64,000 nucleotides of DNA from Citrus sinensis (lineage: Eukaryota; Streptophyta; Magnoliopsida; Sapindales; Rutaceae): contig NC_068562.1 of the NCBI RefSeq assembly GCF_022201045.2, positions 15,561,001 to 15,625,000 on the forward strand, given 5' to 3'. The notes under the pieces were generated by a model, which worked only from the letters and a program-made list of their open reading frames with translations, did no database searches and had not been told where the DNA came from. This document shows positions 21,576 to 32,705 of this stretch, in pieces (position 1 is the stretch's first letter; each line of letters begins with the position of its first letter). A program made the translations under genes and the position numbers.

Positions 21576-24500
21576 CTTTCTGATGTCTGGCTTATATACT
21601 CAGGAGCTACCTGGCACATGACCTCTAGGAGAGAATGGTTCCACACATATGAACCTATCTCAGGAGGATCTGTATATATGGGTAACGATCATGCCTTGGA
21701 GATCGCTGGTATTGGTACTATCAAAATAAAAATGTTTGATGGTACAATTCGCACAATTGGAGAGGTACGACATGTCAACGGTCTGAAGAAAAATCTATTG
21801 TCTTTGGGACAAATAGACAATCATGGGTGCAAAACTTATGTGGAGAATGGAATTATGAAGATCGTTAAAGGCGCGCTTGTATTGATGAAGGCAGAGAAGA
21901 TCGGTGCTAATCTATTCATGCTTAAAGGAGAAACACTACAGGAGGCTGATGCGTGTGTCGCGTCAAATGGAGAAGAATCAACGATGATGTGGCATCTCAA
22001 ACTCAGCCACATGTCAGAACAAGGCTTGAAGATTCTCTCTGAGCGAAAATTGCTTCCGGGGCTCAAATCGATAAGTTTACCATTTTGCGAGCATTGTGTT
22101 ATAAGTAAGCAGCATAGATTAAAATTCAGTAGATCTATTGTTAGAAGTAAATGCATTCTAGACTTGATTCATTCTGATGTTTGGGAATCACCGGATATAT
22201 CCATGGGAGGTGCAAAGTACATGGTGACTTTCATTGATGATTATTCCAGAAGATGTTGGGTGTATCCAATTAAGAAAAAGTCAGATGTATTTCCTGTGTT
22301 TAAAGAATACAAAGCGCGGGTGGAACTTGAATCTGGTAAAAAGATCAAGTGCTTGAGGACAGATAATGGTGGAGAATATACAGACGGCGAGTTTCTTGCT
22401 TTCTGTAAGCAAGAAGGTATTCAGAGGCAGTTCACGGTGGCATACACTCCTCAACAAAATGGAGTGGCAGAGCGGACGAACAGAACTCTTACAGAAAGAA
22501 TAAGAGCTGTGTTGAGGACTGCTGGTCTACCCAATTCATTCTGGGCAGAAGCAGCCAAAACTGCCTGTTATATAGTAAATCGGTCGCCATCTATAGCTAT
22601 TGGGTTGAAGACGGCGATGGAGATGTGGACTGGAAAGCCAGTTGATTATTCTTACCTACATGCATTTGGATGTCCTATGTACGTGATGTACAATGCCTAA
22701 GAAAGAACAAAGCTAGATGCAAAATCTAGAAGATGTATCTTCTTGGGGTATGCTGATGGAGTAAAGGGGTATCTTCTGTGGGACCCCACTGCCCACAAGA
22801 TTGTCATCAGCAGAGATGTTATCTTTGTAGAAGATCAACTGCAAAGGAGAGATGAGGATGGTGGCACTACAAAAGAAAAGTCAGAGACTGTACCGGTATA
22901 TGTCGAAAATAATCCAGAAGATTCAGATTCTTCGGAAGCAGCACCAGAGCACGAAGAACAAGAACTAGTCGAGTCTGAGGCTCCAAAAGTTCGTCGGTCA
23001 ACTCGTGAGAGACGACCGCCGGCGTGGCACTCGGAGTATGTCACAGAGATCAACGTTGCATACTGTCTTCTAACAGAGGATAGAGAGCCTTCAACTTTCC
23101 ATGTAGCTTTAGAAAGCTCAGATATTGCTTTGTGGATGACAGCAATGTAGGAAGAAATTGAAGCTCTACACAAGAACAAGACATGGAAACTTGTACCACT
23201 ACCACGTAGAAGAAAAGCCATTGGAAACAAATGGGTCTACAAGGTCAAGCGTGATGGAAATGACCAAGTAGAGCGGTATCGTGCAAGATTGGTGGTGAAA
23301 GGATATGCTCAGAAAGAATGTATTGACTTCAACGAAATATTTTCTCTAATGGTTCGACTCACAACAGTCAGAATAGTCTTGGCGATGTGTGCTACATTTG
23401 ACCTACATCTTGAGCAATTAGATGTGAAAACTGCATTTCTTCATGGAGAACTTGAAGAAGAAATATATATGCTCCAACCAGAAGGTTTTGCAGAAACAGG
23501 AAAGGAGAACTTGGTTTGCAGGTTGAACAAATCTCTTTACGGTCTCAAACAGGTGCCGATGTGTTGGTATAAGAGATTTGATTCATTCATAATGAGCCTT
23601 GGATACAACAGACTTAGTTCAGACCATTGTGCATATTACAAGAGGTTTGAAGATAATGATTTCATTATTTTGCTGTTGTATGTGGATGACATGTTGGTAG
23701 CAGGTCCCAACAAAGATCGAATCCAAGAATTGAAGGCACAGTTGGCTAGGGAGTTTGAAATGAAGGGCTTGAGACCAGCAAACAAGATTCTAGGGATGCA
23801 AATACACCGAGACAGAAATAACAGGAAGATTTGGCTTTCGCAGAAAAATTACTTGAAGAAAATCTTGCGACGCTTCAACATACAAGATTGTAAGTCAATT
23901 TCTACCCCACTTCCTGTTAATTTCTAATTATCCTCAAGTATGTGTCCTAGCAATGAAGTGGAGAGGAAGGAGATGTCTCGAGTACCGTATGCATCAGCAG
24001 TGGGAAGTTTAATGTTCGCTATGATATGTACAAGACCGGACATTGCACAAGCAGTGAGAGCAGTCAGTCGATACATGGCAAATCCTGGTGGAGAGCATTG
24101 GATAGTTGTGAAGAGGATTCTAAAATACATTAGAAGAACCTCAGATGTTGCATTATGTTATGGAGGATCAGAGTTTACTGTCAGGGGATATGTTTACACT
24201 TGCAGGAGCAGCTGTAAGCTGGGTTTCGAAACTGCAGACCGTTGTGGCTTTATCTACAACAGAAGCAGAGTACATGGTAGCTACACAAGCTTGCAAGGAA
24301 GCTATTTGGATACAAAGGTTATTGGAGGAGCTCGGGCACGGACAAGAGAAAATTCCTGTGTTTTGTGACAGTCAGAGTGCCTTGCACATTGCAAGGAATC
24401 CAGCCTTTCATTCCAGGACAAAGCACATAGGAGTCCAGTATCACTTCGTTCGAGAAGTAGTGGAAGATGGAAGTGTGGATTTACAGAAAATCCATACCAA

Positions 24501-24588
24501 AGAGAACCTAGCAGATGTTTTGACCAAGCCGATAAATACTGATAAGTTTATCTGGAGTAGATCCTCTTGTGGCCTAGCAGAAACGTAG
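21576..24588 (+). pseudogene. pol: Copia pol (protease-integrase-RT-RNase H), disabled
   Basis: Same frame as gag up to about 24180. The protease active site is changed: the expected Asp-Ser-Gly reads Tyr-Ser-Gly (IYSGATWHM, near 21595). The integrase keeps its zinc motif (WHLKLSHMS with CEHC) and the DDE region (HSDVW, RTDNGGEY, GVAERTNRTL). The RT keeps LLYVDDMLVAG (23667-23700). RNase H is recognisable as LSTTEAEYM and FCDSQSALHIA. Breaks: stop at 22698-22700 after integrase, stop at 23148-23150 before the RT core, stop at 23925-23927 after RT, and a frame-changing deletion near 24190 that removes the start of RNase H. The product cannot be made as one chain. Confidence 0.9.
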
Positions 24589-24653
24589 GCAACATGATTA
24601 TGGCGAAGCAGAAAGGATGGTGTGGAGATTGATTGATTCTCAATCTAATCTCC

Positions 24654-24665
24654 AAGTGGGAGAAA
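24654..24665 (+). other. Polypurine tract of the Copia element
   Basis: AAGTGGGAGAAA directly precedes the 3' LTR, the position expected for the plus-strand primer. Confidence 0.85.
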
Positions 24666-25166
24666 TGTCAAATAAGGTGGCCATCTAGATGAAACAGCCA
24701 TCTAGATGGTCAGTATAATGTTGTTCAAAGAAGAAGAAAGTTGGTAGCAGCAGCAGCATTTCTTGAAGAAGGAAAGAGAAGAAACTTTGACATTCAATGG
24801 CGGTGAAAAAAAAAAATTATTTTAATAGCCAATTTTGGCTATAAAAGGGGAGAGCTCCCATTTCGATTTGCGCATCCAAAAATTTGTGAAAGGCATTTTG
24901 AGAGAGAGTTTAGAGAGCTTAAAATTACAAGCTCTTGTTATAGTGATTTGAGAGTTTGGGTGTATTGGAGTTTTGGGTAATGAGTTAAAATATTACAATA
25001 CTTGTAACTTCTTTTCACTAGTAAAATATTTCCCTCTGTCTTCGCCCGTGGACGTAGGCTAAAAGCCGAACCACGTAATTTCTGGTGTCCTCTTTTGTGC
25101 TTGTTCTTTATTTTCTTCCAATTTTACTTTAGCTGTGATCCTGCTTCACCCACCAATTTCCTAACA
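24666..25166 (+). repeat. 3' LTR of the Copia element
   Basis: It differs from the 5' LTR by about ten substitutions and one extra A in an A-run. Begins TGTCAAATAAGG and ends CTAACA. TATA box at 24840-24846. Confidence 0.93.
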
Positions 25167-25374
25167 GAAAGCAATGGAAAAATGTAATTCTCTAGATTAG
25201 AACCTGTACTGCGCGAAACCACGCAAACAAGGAATTACTTCGATCACAGCAAAACTACCCACCATCTGAAAGTTGTGCAATTTTTTTAATTAGCTTCTAT
25301 TTTCTCATAGTCCTGCTCTGCTGCCTCAGTTAATCGTATACATTGACTAAAGAAAGTTTTTAACTAAAATCTCA

Positions 25375-25530
25375 TTAATTTACTGCATCGCCATCGCCCA
25401 CACTGCTTGTTGTTTCCTTGGTGAGCACTACCTTGGCAGCCTGTCCCGGGACCTTTCCCTCAGCTTTCTCCAGGTGTATTTGAAATATAACATTTCCCAG
25501 CCACTGATGACCAATGATTCAACCTGTCAC
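25375..25530 (-). CDS. Unidentified exon-like block (minus strand)
   Basis: The frame reads GHQWLGNVIFQIHLEKAEGK, then VPGQAAKVVLTKETTSSVGD and GDAVN-stop (stop 25375-25377). Composition is protein-like, but a clear acceptor is lacking and a stop lies just upstream. It could be a last exon or a relic. I do not recognise it. Confidence 0.25.
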
Positions 25531-25795
25531 CCATATTTGAGACCACTTCGAACATTAAACTTGATTTTGGAGGCATAACTTACAATTATCATTCAATTGT
25601 CAGTTTCACACTGTCGGTTGTCTGAACTCTTTCCATGCCGAAGAATCATCAGTCACCACTCATATACTCACCATACCATATACCCTAATCAAATCTGTTT
25701 CCTGCACTCACTTAGCTCAAACACAATCAAATGTTTTGTTTTATTTTTTTTTTTGACTTATTAAAATCCTCCATGTACATTTCTGGAAATTGCAG

Positions 25796-25912
25796 CAAAA
25801 CCCACTTATGTACAAGCTCTATATAAACCTACCCAAATTGGTGGAGCAGACCAATTTCCTTGACGATGCTACAGTGAAGAAGCTCAAGAGTGTCCTTGGT
25901 GGCACCGGCTAG
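25796..25912 (+). CDS. Unidentified terminal exon-like block (plus strand)
   Basis: After a good acceptor (ttgcag), an open frame of 38 codons reads QNPLMYKLYINLPKLVEQTN, then FLDDATVKKLKSVLGGTG and TAG. Amphipathic, protein-like composition and a natural stop suggest the last exon of a gene. Its upstream exons were not found; the Copia insertion lies 630 bases upstream. Family not recognised. Confidence 0.35.
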   Translation, partial: QNPLMYKLYINLPKLVEQTNFLDDATVKKLKSVLGGTG

Positions 25913-26862
25913 GCTTATTAGTTACCACATTCTTCATTTATAGCTTTGAGTTCTCAATTTCATTTAGTTGCTAATGTTTTTGACTGTTGGAATTCATGAG
26001 TTTGTATTTTCTGTTCTCACGTCCCTTATCTTTTTCTCCTGAAAAAATAAAATTTCTCTCATTATCCATGTGTCACTCAGAAGGACTCAACAATAATTAC
26101 CATCTTAACCAAGCGCAACCAAACAAAGAAATCGAACACAATTATAAACCTTAAGCATAAATAGGCTTATATATTGCTCAAGAAAGAAATTTGAAAAATA
26201 AATCCAGTACTGAGATTTCGTTGGCTTAATTATTTATTTATTGTTCCACAAATATTGATGCTAATATTGAATCTTATAATCAGGAAGACATACATCTTTG
26301 GTAGCTAGCGTTAATGGTATTGTAGAAACTAGAAAACAGATAAACCAATGCAGCAAGAGATAAGCAAGCTCGCTAGAATGCGTGGATGATGAAAGTCTTG
26401 TCCTTTGTGTGTGGTTAAGACCACTAAGCCACTCTCTTGCCTTCGTCCCCACATATTTTTATGGTATGGACAAAAACAGATTTCTGTTTCTCAATATCAA
26501 TTTGATGAGATGGGATCAATTACATCTATGAAACTGAACTAATTGTTTCTTGTTGGAAACAAACATTAATAGCGCAGGAGGGTTCGAATTATGAACGATC
26601 AACAAGATTGAAATATCCACCCAGAGAACTAGAGGTTATGAATTATGACGACATGAAAAGGTCAGCAGCAAAGGAAAAATTAGAAAAATAAAAAGCTAAC
26701 AGATAGGAATTTATTATTCCATAAATAAATAAAAAAAGGGTGCTATTAGTCATTAGAGTTTTATTTGAATTTCTTATTAGACGAGACCTCGCACTAGGTA
26801 GCGAGCTTCTTCTTAACATTAAAATAATTATAATAACAACACCAATTGTCTCGAATTGAAAG
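25913..26862. other. Intergenic
   Basis: AT-rich DNA. The minus-strand frame at 26261-26452 (63 codons) has a hydrophobic middle (LLLHWFICFLVSTIPLTLA) but no relative I know, and I do not call it. The 3' UTR of the ankyrin gene would lie at about 26700-26862. Confidence 0.35.
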
Positions 26863-27328
26863 TTACATTCTTAAATAGTTTAGTGGCTTAAAAATACCGG
26901 GGCCGTAAGTGGAAAAAAGCACTTCAACCAATAGTCGAAACTGTAGGGTTGCAAATAAGTAGACAGGTAGACAACCAAGCAGACCCATTGGAATAATGAC
27001 CCATTTCCATTGATGAAACTGAACTATGTAGACTGTCGCAGCAAATGCAACCATCAAGCTTGCAATTGAAAAGAACAAGGTGATGAGGCCAATGATTAAT
27101 TTTTTGGGCAGGGACACGAGAAAATCTTCTTCTGAGAAACGTGAAGTGAGGATGCCCAGGAACATCAACACCGAAACACACAGATGAAAAGAGTGCAAGG
27201 GCGTTTGAAATTCCAAAAATTGTGAAAGATGGTTCATGCAAGTAATTGGGCATTCCTCTACTGTCGCTGTCACCTGGTACGGTGATAGCTGCAGCAAAGG
27301 CTATTGTGATTACGAGTGTAGCTACAAG

Positions 27329-27774
27329 TGATAAGAGCATACGCAAGTCCCAACGAGAAGCAAAACCCAACAGCAAATATGAAGAATATGCATGGGCACA
27401 TGCAAGCAACCATGCAAGCCATGCATGAGGTGGGCATCACGTGGACGTATGTCTTGACTCCTTCAAGGACTCTTCAAGGATCCAGCGGGAAGGCTTTACG
27501 ACATCAAGCCGTATTGATGGAGAATTTATATTTAAACATAGTTCCTTTAAGATTGTTATTTACTTCGAATTCTTAGCTCAGTTGTTTTATTCGTTTATTT
27601 AGCCGTAGTTGTAGGATGGAAACCAAAGTCTTGTTATTATAAATAAGCTCCAGAATATGAATAAAAGCATGGAGAATTCTAAAACAACAATTATTTGGTC
27701 CTTTCTCGCCATAAGCAGAAAAATATCACTTGTACTACGCGTGATCATTGGCTGTCTCTGACTGGGACCTATCA
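27329..27774 (+). repeat. 5' LTR of the gag-only element
   Basis: Begins TGATAAGAGCATACG and ends GACCTATCA. A TATA box (TATAAATA) lies at 27638-27645. Confidence 0.92.
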
Positions 27775-27776
27775 AT

Positions 27777-27788
27777 TGGTATCAGAGC
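27777..27788 (+). other. Primer-binding site of the gag-only element
   Basis: TGGTATCAGAGC, complementary to initiator tRNA-Met, lies two bases after the LTR. It is the same site as in the Copia element. Confidence 0.88.
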
Positions 27789-27797
27789 TAGGCAAGG

Positions 27798-28967
27798 ATG
27801 ACAACCAACAAGGAACGCATCGAACGGGTAGAAACGGAGCTCGGGGAGATGCAAGATAAAATGCAGCGCATGGAGTTAGGAGTTAACGACAAGTTGGCTC
27901 ACATTGAAGAAACCTTGAGCAAACTTGCAGAGTCTTTCCATACATCCAAAGACGCACCTAGCATCAACAACAACATAGAAACATCGCGACCAAACCGAGA
28001 AGACAAGGATGGCAGACGGCAGCAGTTTCAATCAAGAGTGGCAAAATTGGAGTTCCCACGTTATGCCGGCAACGACCCCACCGAGTGGTTCAACCGCGTC
28101 GATCAATTCTTCGAATACCAAGGGTCAACAGAAGACCAAAAAGTTGTCTTGGCTTCATTCCACTTGGAGGGAGAAGCTAACCAATGGTGGCAGTGGCTTA
28201 GGAAATCTTATCAAGAGGAAGGACGAGACGTTACTTGGGAAATCTTCATGGAGGAGCTATGGGCGAGGTTTGGGCCAACCGATTGCGAGGACTTCGACGA
28301 GGCGCTATCTAGGGTCAAGCAAACCGGCACTCTTCGAGATTACCAGAAAGAATTTGAGAGGCTTGGCAACCGGGTTCAAGGGTGGACTCAAAAGGCTCTT
28401 GTCGGCACATTCATGGGAGGATTGAAACCTGAGATATCTGAGGAAATCCAGCTGTTCAGACCGAGAACTCTTAAGGAAGCGATCAGTTTGGCAAGAATGA
28501 GAGATGAACAATTGCAACGACAGAAGAGGCTGGTGAGATCACCGGATTTCAGCCGCTCACCGCCACCACAAATCTTCAACAACTGCGCTTCACCAACAGT
28601 ACCAATTAAAAAGCTTTCTTGGGAGGAGATGCAAAGGCGAAGAGCTCAAGGCTTGTGCTTTAATTGTAATGATAAATTCACTGCAGGTCATAAGTGCACA
28701 AAACCACAGTTGTTAATCCTTGAAGCCGAAGACGAAGACAACATACATGAAGAATCTGCAGCAACGACAAAACTTGAGAGTGAAACAGGGGAAGACACAA
28801 CAATGATCCATCAGCGGTTTCCTTCAGTAAACCTTGGGGACAAGGGTTCTTTTCGAGGAGGGGGTGATGATAAGAGCATACGCAAGTCCCAACGAGAAGC
28901 AAAACCCAACAGCAAATATGAAGAATATGCATGGGCACATGCAAGCAACCATGCAAGCCATGCATGA
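27798..28967 (+). CDS. gag: Gypsy-type gag protein, reading into the 3' LTR
   Basis: An intact 389-codon frame. An N-terminal coiled-coil-like segment (RIERVETELGEMQDKMQRME) is followed by the Retrotrans_gag domain (DPTEWFNRVDQFFEYQG; VVLASFHLEGEANQWWQWLR). A zinc knuckle CFNCNDKFTAGHKC comes near residues 293-306. The last roughly 33 residues are encoded by the 3' LTR, because the frame runs through the polypurine tract without a stop. The undamaged frame in an element lacking pol suggests that gag function has been kept under selection or that the copy is very young. The role is packaging of element RNA into virus-like particles. Confidence 0.9.
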   Translation: MTTNKERIERVETELGEMQDKMQRMELGVNDKLAHIEETLSKLAESFHTSKDAPSINNNIETSRPNREDKDGRRQQFQSRVAKLEFPRYAGNDPTEWFNRVDQFFEYQGSTEDQKVVLASFHLEGEANQWWQWLRKSYQEEGRDVTWEIFMEELWARFGPTDCEDFDEALSRVKQTGTLRDYQKEFERLGNRVQGWTQKALVGTFMGGLKPEISEEIQLFRPRTLKEAISLARMRDEQLQRQKRLVRSPDFSRSPPPQIFNNCASPTVPIKKLSWEEMQRRRAQGLCFNCNDKFTAGHKCTKPQLLILEAEDEDNIHEESAATTKLESETGEDTTMIHQRFPSVNLGDKGSFRGGGDDKSIRKSQREAKPNSKYEEYAWAHASNHASHA

Positions 28968-29313
28968 GGTGGGCATCACGTGGACGTATCTCTTGACTCC
29001 TTCAAGGACTCTTCAAGGATCCAGCGGGAAGGCTTTACGACATCAAGCCGTATTGATGGAGAATTTATATTTAAACATAGTTCCTTTAAGATTGTTATTT
29101 ACTTCAAATTCTTAGCTAAGTTGTTTTATTCGTTTATTTAGCCGTAGTTGTAGGATGGAAACCAAAGTCTTGTTATTATAAATAAGCTCCAGAATATGAA
29201 TAAAAGCATGGAGAATTCTAAAACAACAATTATTTGGTCCTTTCTCGCCATAATTAGAAAAATATCACTTGTGCTACGCGTGATCATTGGCTGTCTCTGA
29301 CTGGGACCTATCA
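28868..29313 (+). repeat. 3' LTR of the gag-only element
   Basis: Same length as the 5' LTR, with about six substitutions. It is preceded by the purine-rich tract CGAGGAGGGGG at about 28855-28864. Confidence 0.92.
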
Positions 29314-31779
29314 ACAAGTGAGCACGATTGAGCGGTGTCCTTCATCCATTTTTCACCTTCTTTGACTAACCCCTTGTGTTCTTCAGTGAACAACTCTCTT
29401 GGTGTTTTATCTTCATCATTTAACTGATCTTGTAAGGTTGGATGAACATAATTTTCCACAGCCTGAGTTAGCATATATAATCAAGTTAACATATAATTGC
29501 ATGATTAATTATATAAAATGGTATGTATATACTAGAATTATATATTAACTAATTAATATACCTTGAACCATTGCAACTCCCTCTGCATCTGCAATGCTGC
29601 ACCAGAGACTTCACTTGAAGGTACCGACCTTGCAGCTGAGTGCAAGATGTTGACCCCTTTTACATCGATGTCGGCCACAAAAAATGTCTGAGCTTTTGGC
29701 ATATTAAATATGATATTAAAAACATTTTCTTGGCGATGTTTAACTGCAGCATGGAATATGTCATCTCCATCTTCATTACTGAATGATAATGACCAAGGGA
29801 AATAAGAGATAATAATTTCCATGACAATCTCGTAAATTCCAAATTTTGCAGCAGTGAACATGGGCTTCTTCAATACATTTTCAGTTTCTTTTGCTGCAGT
29901 CGCAATATCTACCGCTCCCACACATATGATCCTTAATATCTCAAGTGTTTGCTTATGTGCTAACTTTGTATTACGTATCGATTTTATGCTCGGGGCTGCC
30001 ATCCATATATTCAACTCTAATTAAATTATTAACAATTAAACAATATTAATGTTCATAAAAAAATTTCTCAATTTATTTAAGAGCACGTCTTCAATACTTA
30101 ATTACCTATCCGCGTGAGGCTGTTCCAGAGCACAGTCTTTAATTTTTTATGCAAAGAACCTGTAAAAATAAACAATAAGTTATTAGCTGAATGAAAAATT
30201 TATCCATCAGCATATATGATATACCTCACGATAATAAATTTTTCCTTCAGCATACACATACACAGACTTAATGAAAAACTAGATATCTCAAATGTTATTC
30301 TGCTTTTTTTATCCCGAGTGACTTTATCCTAATTTTTTTTTTCTAAAAATGATGTGTTATTCATAAAGTGGATGGTAAGATGGTGTGAATCAAAATAAAA
30401 TTTGGTATGTCATAAAATGCTCATAAGGATTTAGATAGAAGTACGAGATATACAAACCAAATGCAAAAGGGGATGTTTCACTGAGCTGCTTCTCCAGGTC
30501 TCCATCTGCATTCTCAGAGTGAAGGTGAGGGTGAGGACCATACTCTTCTTGTGCAGGAATCCCTTCAAATACACAAAAGTAAAGAGAAAGGAAGGTCAGT
30601 TGGAAAACTTAGATAAGCTAGATTTATTTTAAATTAACCTGTATTATTGTAAGCTTTGAGCCTAAATGATTTTACTGGTGAAATTATCCAAAAGACCTCA
30701 ATATATGTTTTAATTTTTGTATCGGTTCACATGTGTTAAACTATAGGACATAGAAAATTCCAATCTAAGTAATATGAGATTTTCTAATTAAGTAATGTTA
30801 AAGGTACAAACTCTTTATTTTAATTATTTTAATAAATTGATATAGCATTTAAATTATTACAATTTAAAGACATATTATAATTTATGGAGAGATATGTCAC
30901 ATGACCCACAAGTTAATTTTTTTTATCATCACACTTTCATATTTTTATTCCATCAATCTAATTATGTTATATAGTTTGCACAAAAAGGTTGTGGTTTATC
31001 ATTGTTCTGTTTTTTAGTTTTTAATATGTCTACTTAGATGTAATTGAACCAAATAAAAAAGTAGAGCAACTTTAATTAGAAAAGGTTTTGAACAAGGCGA
31101 ACATCGATACAGTAAGCCTTTCCAGAATCCAAGTCGGCTCCCGCTTGCAAACGCCTTAGGCCTTTTACTCAATAACTCTAAAATTTTTCCAGTGTCAGCA
31201 ATTTCTCCACGAGCTATCTCTGGATATTCCTTCAATAAATTAAGAGCTATATCTGTAAAAGAATACAATGAATTAAATTGCTTAATATGTACATACCTAT
31301 ATGTTTGCACAAAATTACCTGTGGACTCGGTATTTACAAAGTTATAAAAGCGGATGTCTGTACAAATTTATATGTACACGAAAATTTTCCAATACGAAAA
31401 TTCCGTATTTTAGTACAGGAAAGACTTTTACAATGTTGTAAATGATTTTAAAATATTGTAAAAGTCATTCCCCCACTTAACACACACACACACATATATA
31501 TATGAAAATTTTTCAATAGATGAATTTTGTACTTCATTAAAATGCATGATGAGTTTATATTATTGAAACGAATTCTACAGTATTGTAAAATGATAACAAA
31601 AAAAAAGGTCCAAACTTTAATTTATACATACATAATGAGAATATTCTCATTTTAATAAAGTGAGTAAGCCACTAAAATATAAGAAAATATAGATCTCAAT
31701 ACCCTAACATAAAAAAAAACTCCAACGTATTGAAATTTATTCTTTTTTTATATTTTAGTAGTATCATTATTTTGTTAAA

Positions 31780-31813
31780 ATGAGCAAATATATATATATA
31801 GAGAGAGAGAGAG

Positions 31814-31844
<31 letters not shown>

Positions 31845-31850
31845 GTGAGC
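31780..31850. repeat. Compound microsatellite in an ankyrin-gene intron
   Basis: Runs of TA, GA, CA and again TA follow each other. A CA/TA microsatellite also occurs at about 31485-31505. They lie in the intron between exons 2 and 3 of the ankyrin gene. Confidence 0.85.
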
Positions 31851-32705
31851 TTCCAATCAATAATTGCCGATCATATTAAAGCCATGATTATGCTAAAAGA
31901 TTAAAAAAATTCAACACACTATAAGACAAAATATTGCATTAGAATTTGTATTTTTTTTTTCTTTTAACTTATCATTTACTTTAAAAAAATAAAGAATCCC
32001 TTATTGTAAAATTACTATATAGGGTTCTACACTGTAATACTTACCAAAGAGATTACAATTAATCAGATCTTTAAGCAGGGTACTCCAATCATGGCCATCC
32101 AAGTGTTCTGTAGTCTTTGAGAGTAGATAACGAACAGTGTCCCTTTGGCCAAGTTGCGCTGCTTTATGAATAGGAAGTAATTTTGATTTGTCCCTTACGT
32201 TTGGCAAATTTGCGTTGTAACGCATAAGGATTTCGATCAACTTTGACTTTCCACCAGTAGCAGCATGCACCATACATGCATTGCCTTCATTACTTACCCA
32301 TTCTTGTAAGAAATTTTGATGGACTTTTGATACAAGCTTGTCTAAAAACATAGGGGGCGCATCTGAGTTAACAATAAGATCAAAAATGGACAATCCACCG
32401 GTAATTTTGTCGGTCAAGGTATTTGAAGTCTTGCTCATTATGTATTCTTCTAAATCTTTCCAATCATTCTTCAGTATATACCTCGTAACTTGCATGACGC
32501 TATCAATATCAGTTTTTATCTTCTGATCTGTCCATCAATTATCGAACGTACGGCAATTAACAATTCATTCAACCCAAAAAAAAAAATAAAAAATTCTTAA
32601 TATCAGCCAGCGAATTTCCTTAATTAACTTACCTTTTGCATTCGAAGTTTTATCACCCTCATTGCCCTGCCCTTGCGCTTTTGTGGTTTCGTTGCTACCC
32701 GTCAT

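Larger units (their letters stand above)
19761..25171 (+). mobile_element. Complete Ty1/Copia LTR retrotransposon (Tork/Tnt1-like), disabled
   Basis: The element spans 19766-25166 and is flanked by the 5-bp duplication GAAAG (19761-19765 and 25167-25171). Its order is 5' LTR, PBS, gag, protease, integrase, RT, RNase H, polypurine tract, 3' LTR, which is Copia order. By hand I count about 11 differences between the roughly 500-bp LTRs (about 2%), which implies an insertion of roughly a million years or less under usual plant rates. The coding region has several in-frame stops and a deletion, so this copy could move only with proteins supplied by another element. Confidence 0.95.
27324..29318 (+). 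mobile_element. Gag-only LTR retrotransposon (TR-GAG type), Ty3/Gypsy-derived
   Basis: The element is 1985 bp (27329-29313) with two 446-bp LTRs, TG...CA ends and the exact 5-bp duplication ACAAG (27324-27328, 29314-29318). It has a PBS and a single gag frame, and no protease, RT, integrase or RNase H. This is the layout described for TR-GAG non-autonomous elements. By hand I count about six differences between the LTRs (about 1.3%), so the insertion is recent. It lies antisense to the ankyrin gene that it interrupts. It must rely on enzymes from an autonomous Gypsy relative. Confidence 0.93.
26863..32705 (-). pseudogene. Ankyrin-repeat PGG-domain membrane protein (ACD6/ITN1-like), broken
   Basis: Exons from the start: 32633-32705, 32045-32527, 31252 down to about 31080 (3' edge uncertain), 30458-30562, 30106-30159, 29562-30016, and a last exon from 29462 to 26863. 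Exon 2 carries ankyrin repeats (NEGNACMVHAATGGKSKLIE; LLPIHKAAQLGQRDTVRYLL). A linker has RLGFWKGLLY, and exon 6 has further ankyrin-like units. The last exon encodes the PGG domain (LVATLVITIAFAAAITVPG) and further membrane helices, ending FKPLNYLRM. Such proteins sit in the plasma membrane and act in salicylic-acid defence or salt responses. Two lesions are visible. A gag-only LTR element splits the last exon in the first PGG helix (27329-29313). One extra base in the A-run at 27174-27176 shifts the frame before VLMFLGILTSRF. A full-length protein is not possible from this allele. Confidence 0.85.

Noticed and set aside
21836..22156. Minus-strand frames opposite the retroelement coding regions (also 22835-23230 and 28678-28965)
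   Set aside because: Antisense shadows of gag and pol.
26261..26452. 63-codon minus-strand frame with a hydrophobic middle
   Set aside because: No promoter, homologue or conserved motif recognised; chance frame in intergenic DNA.
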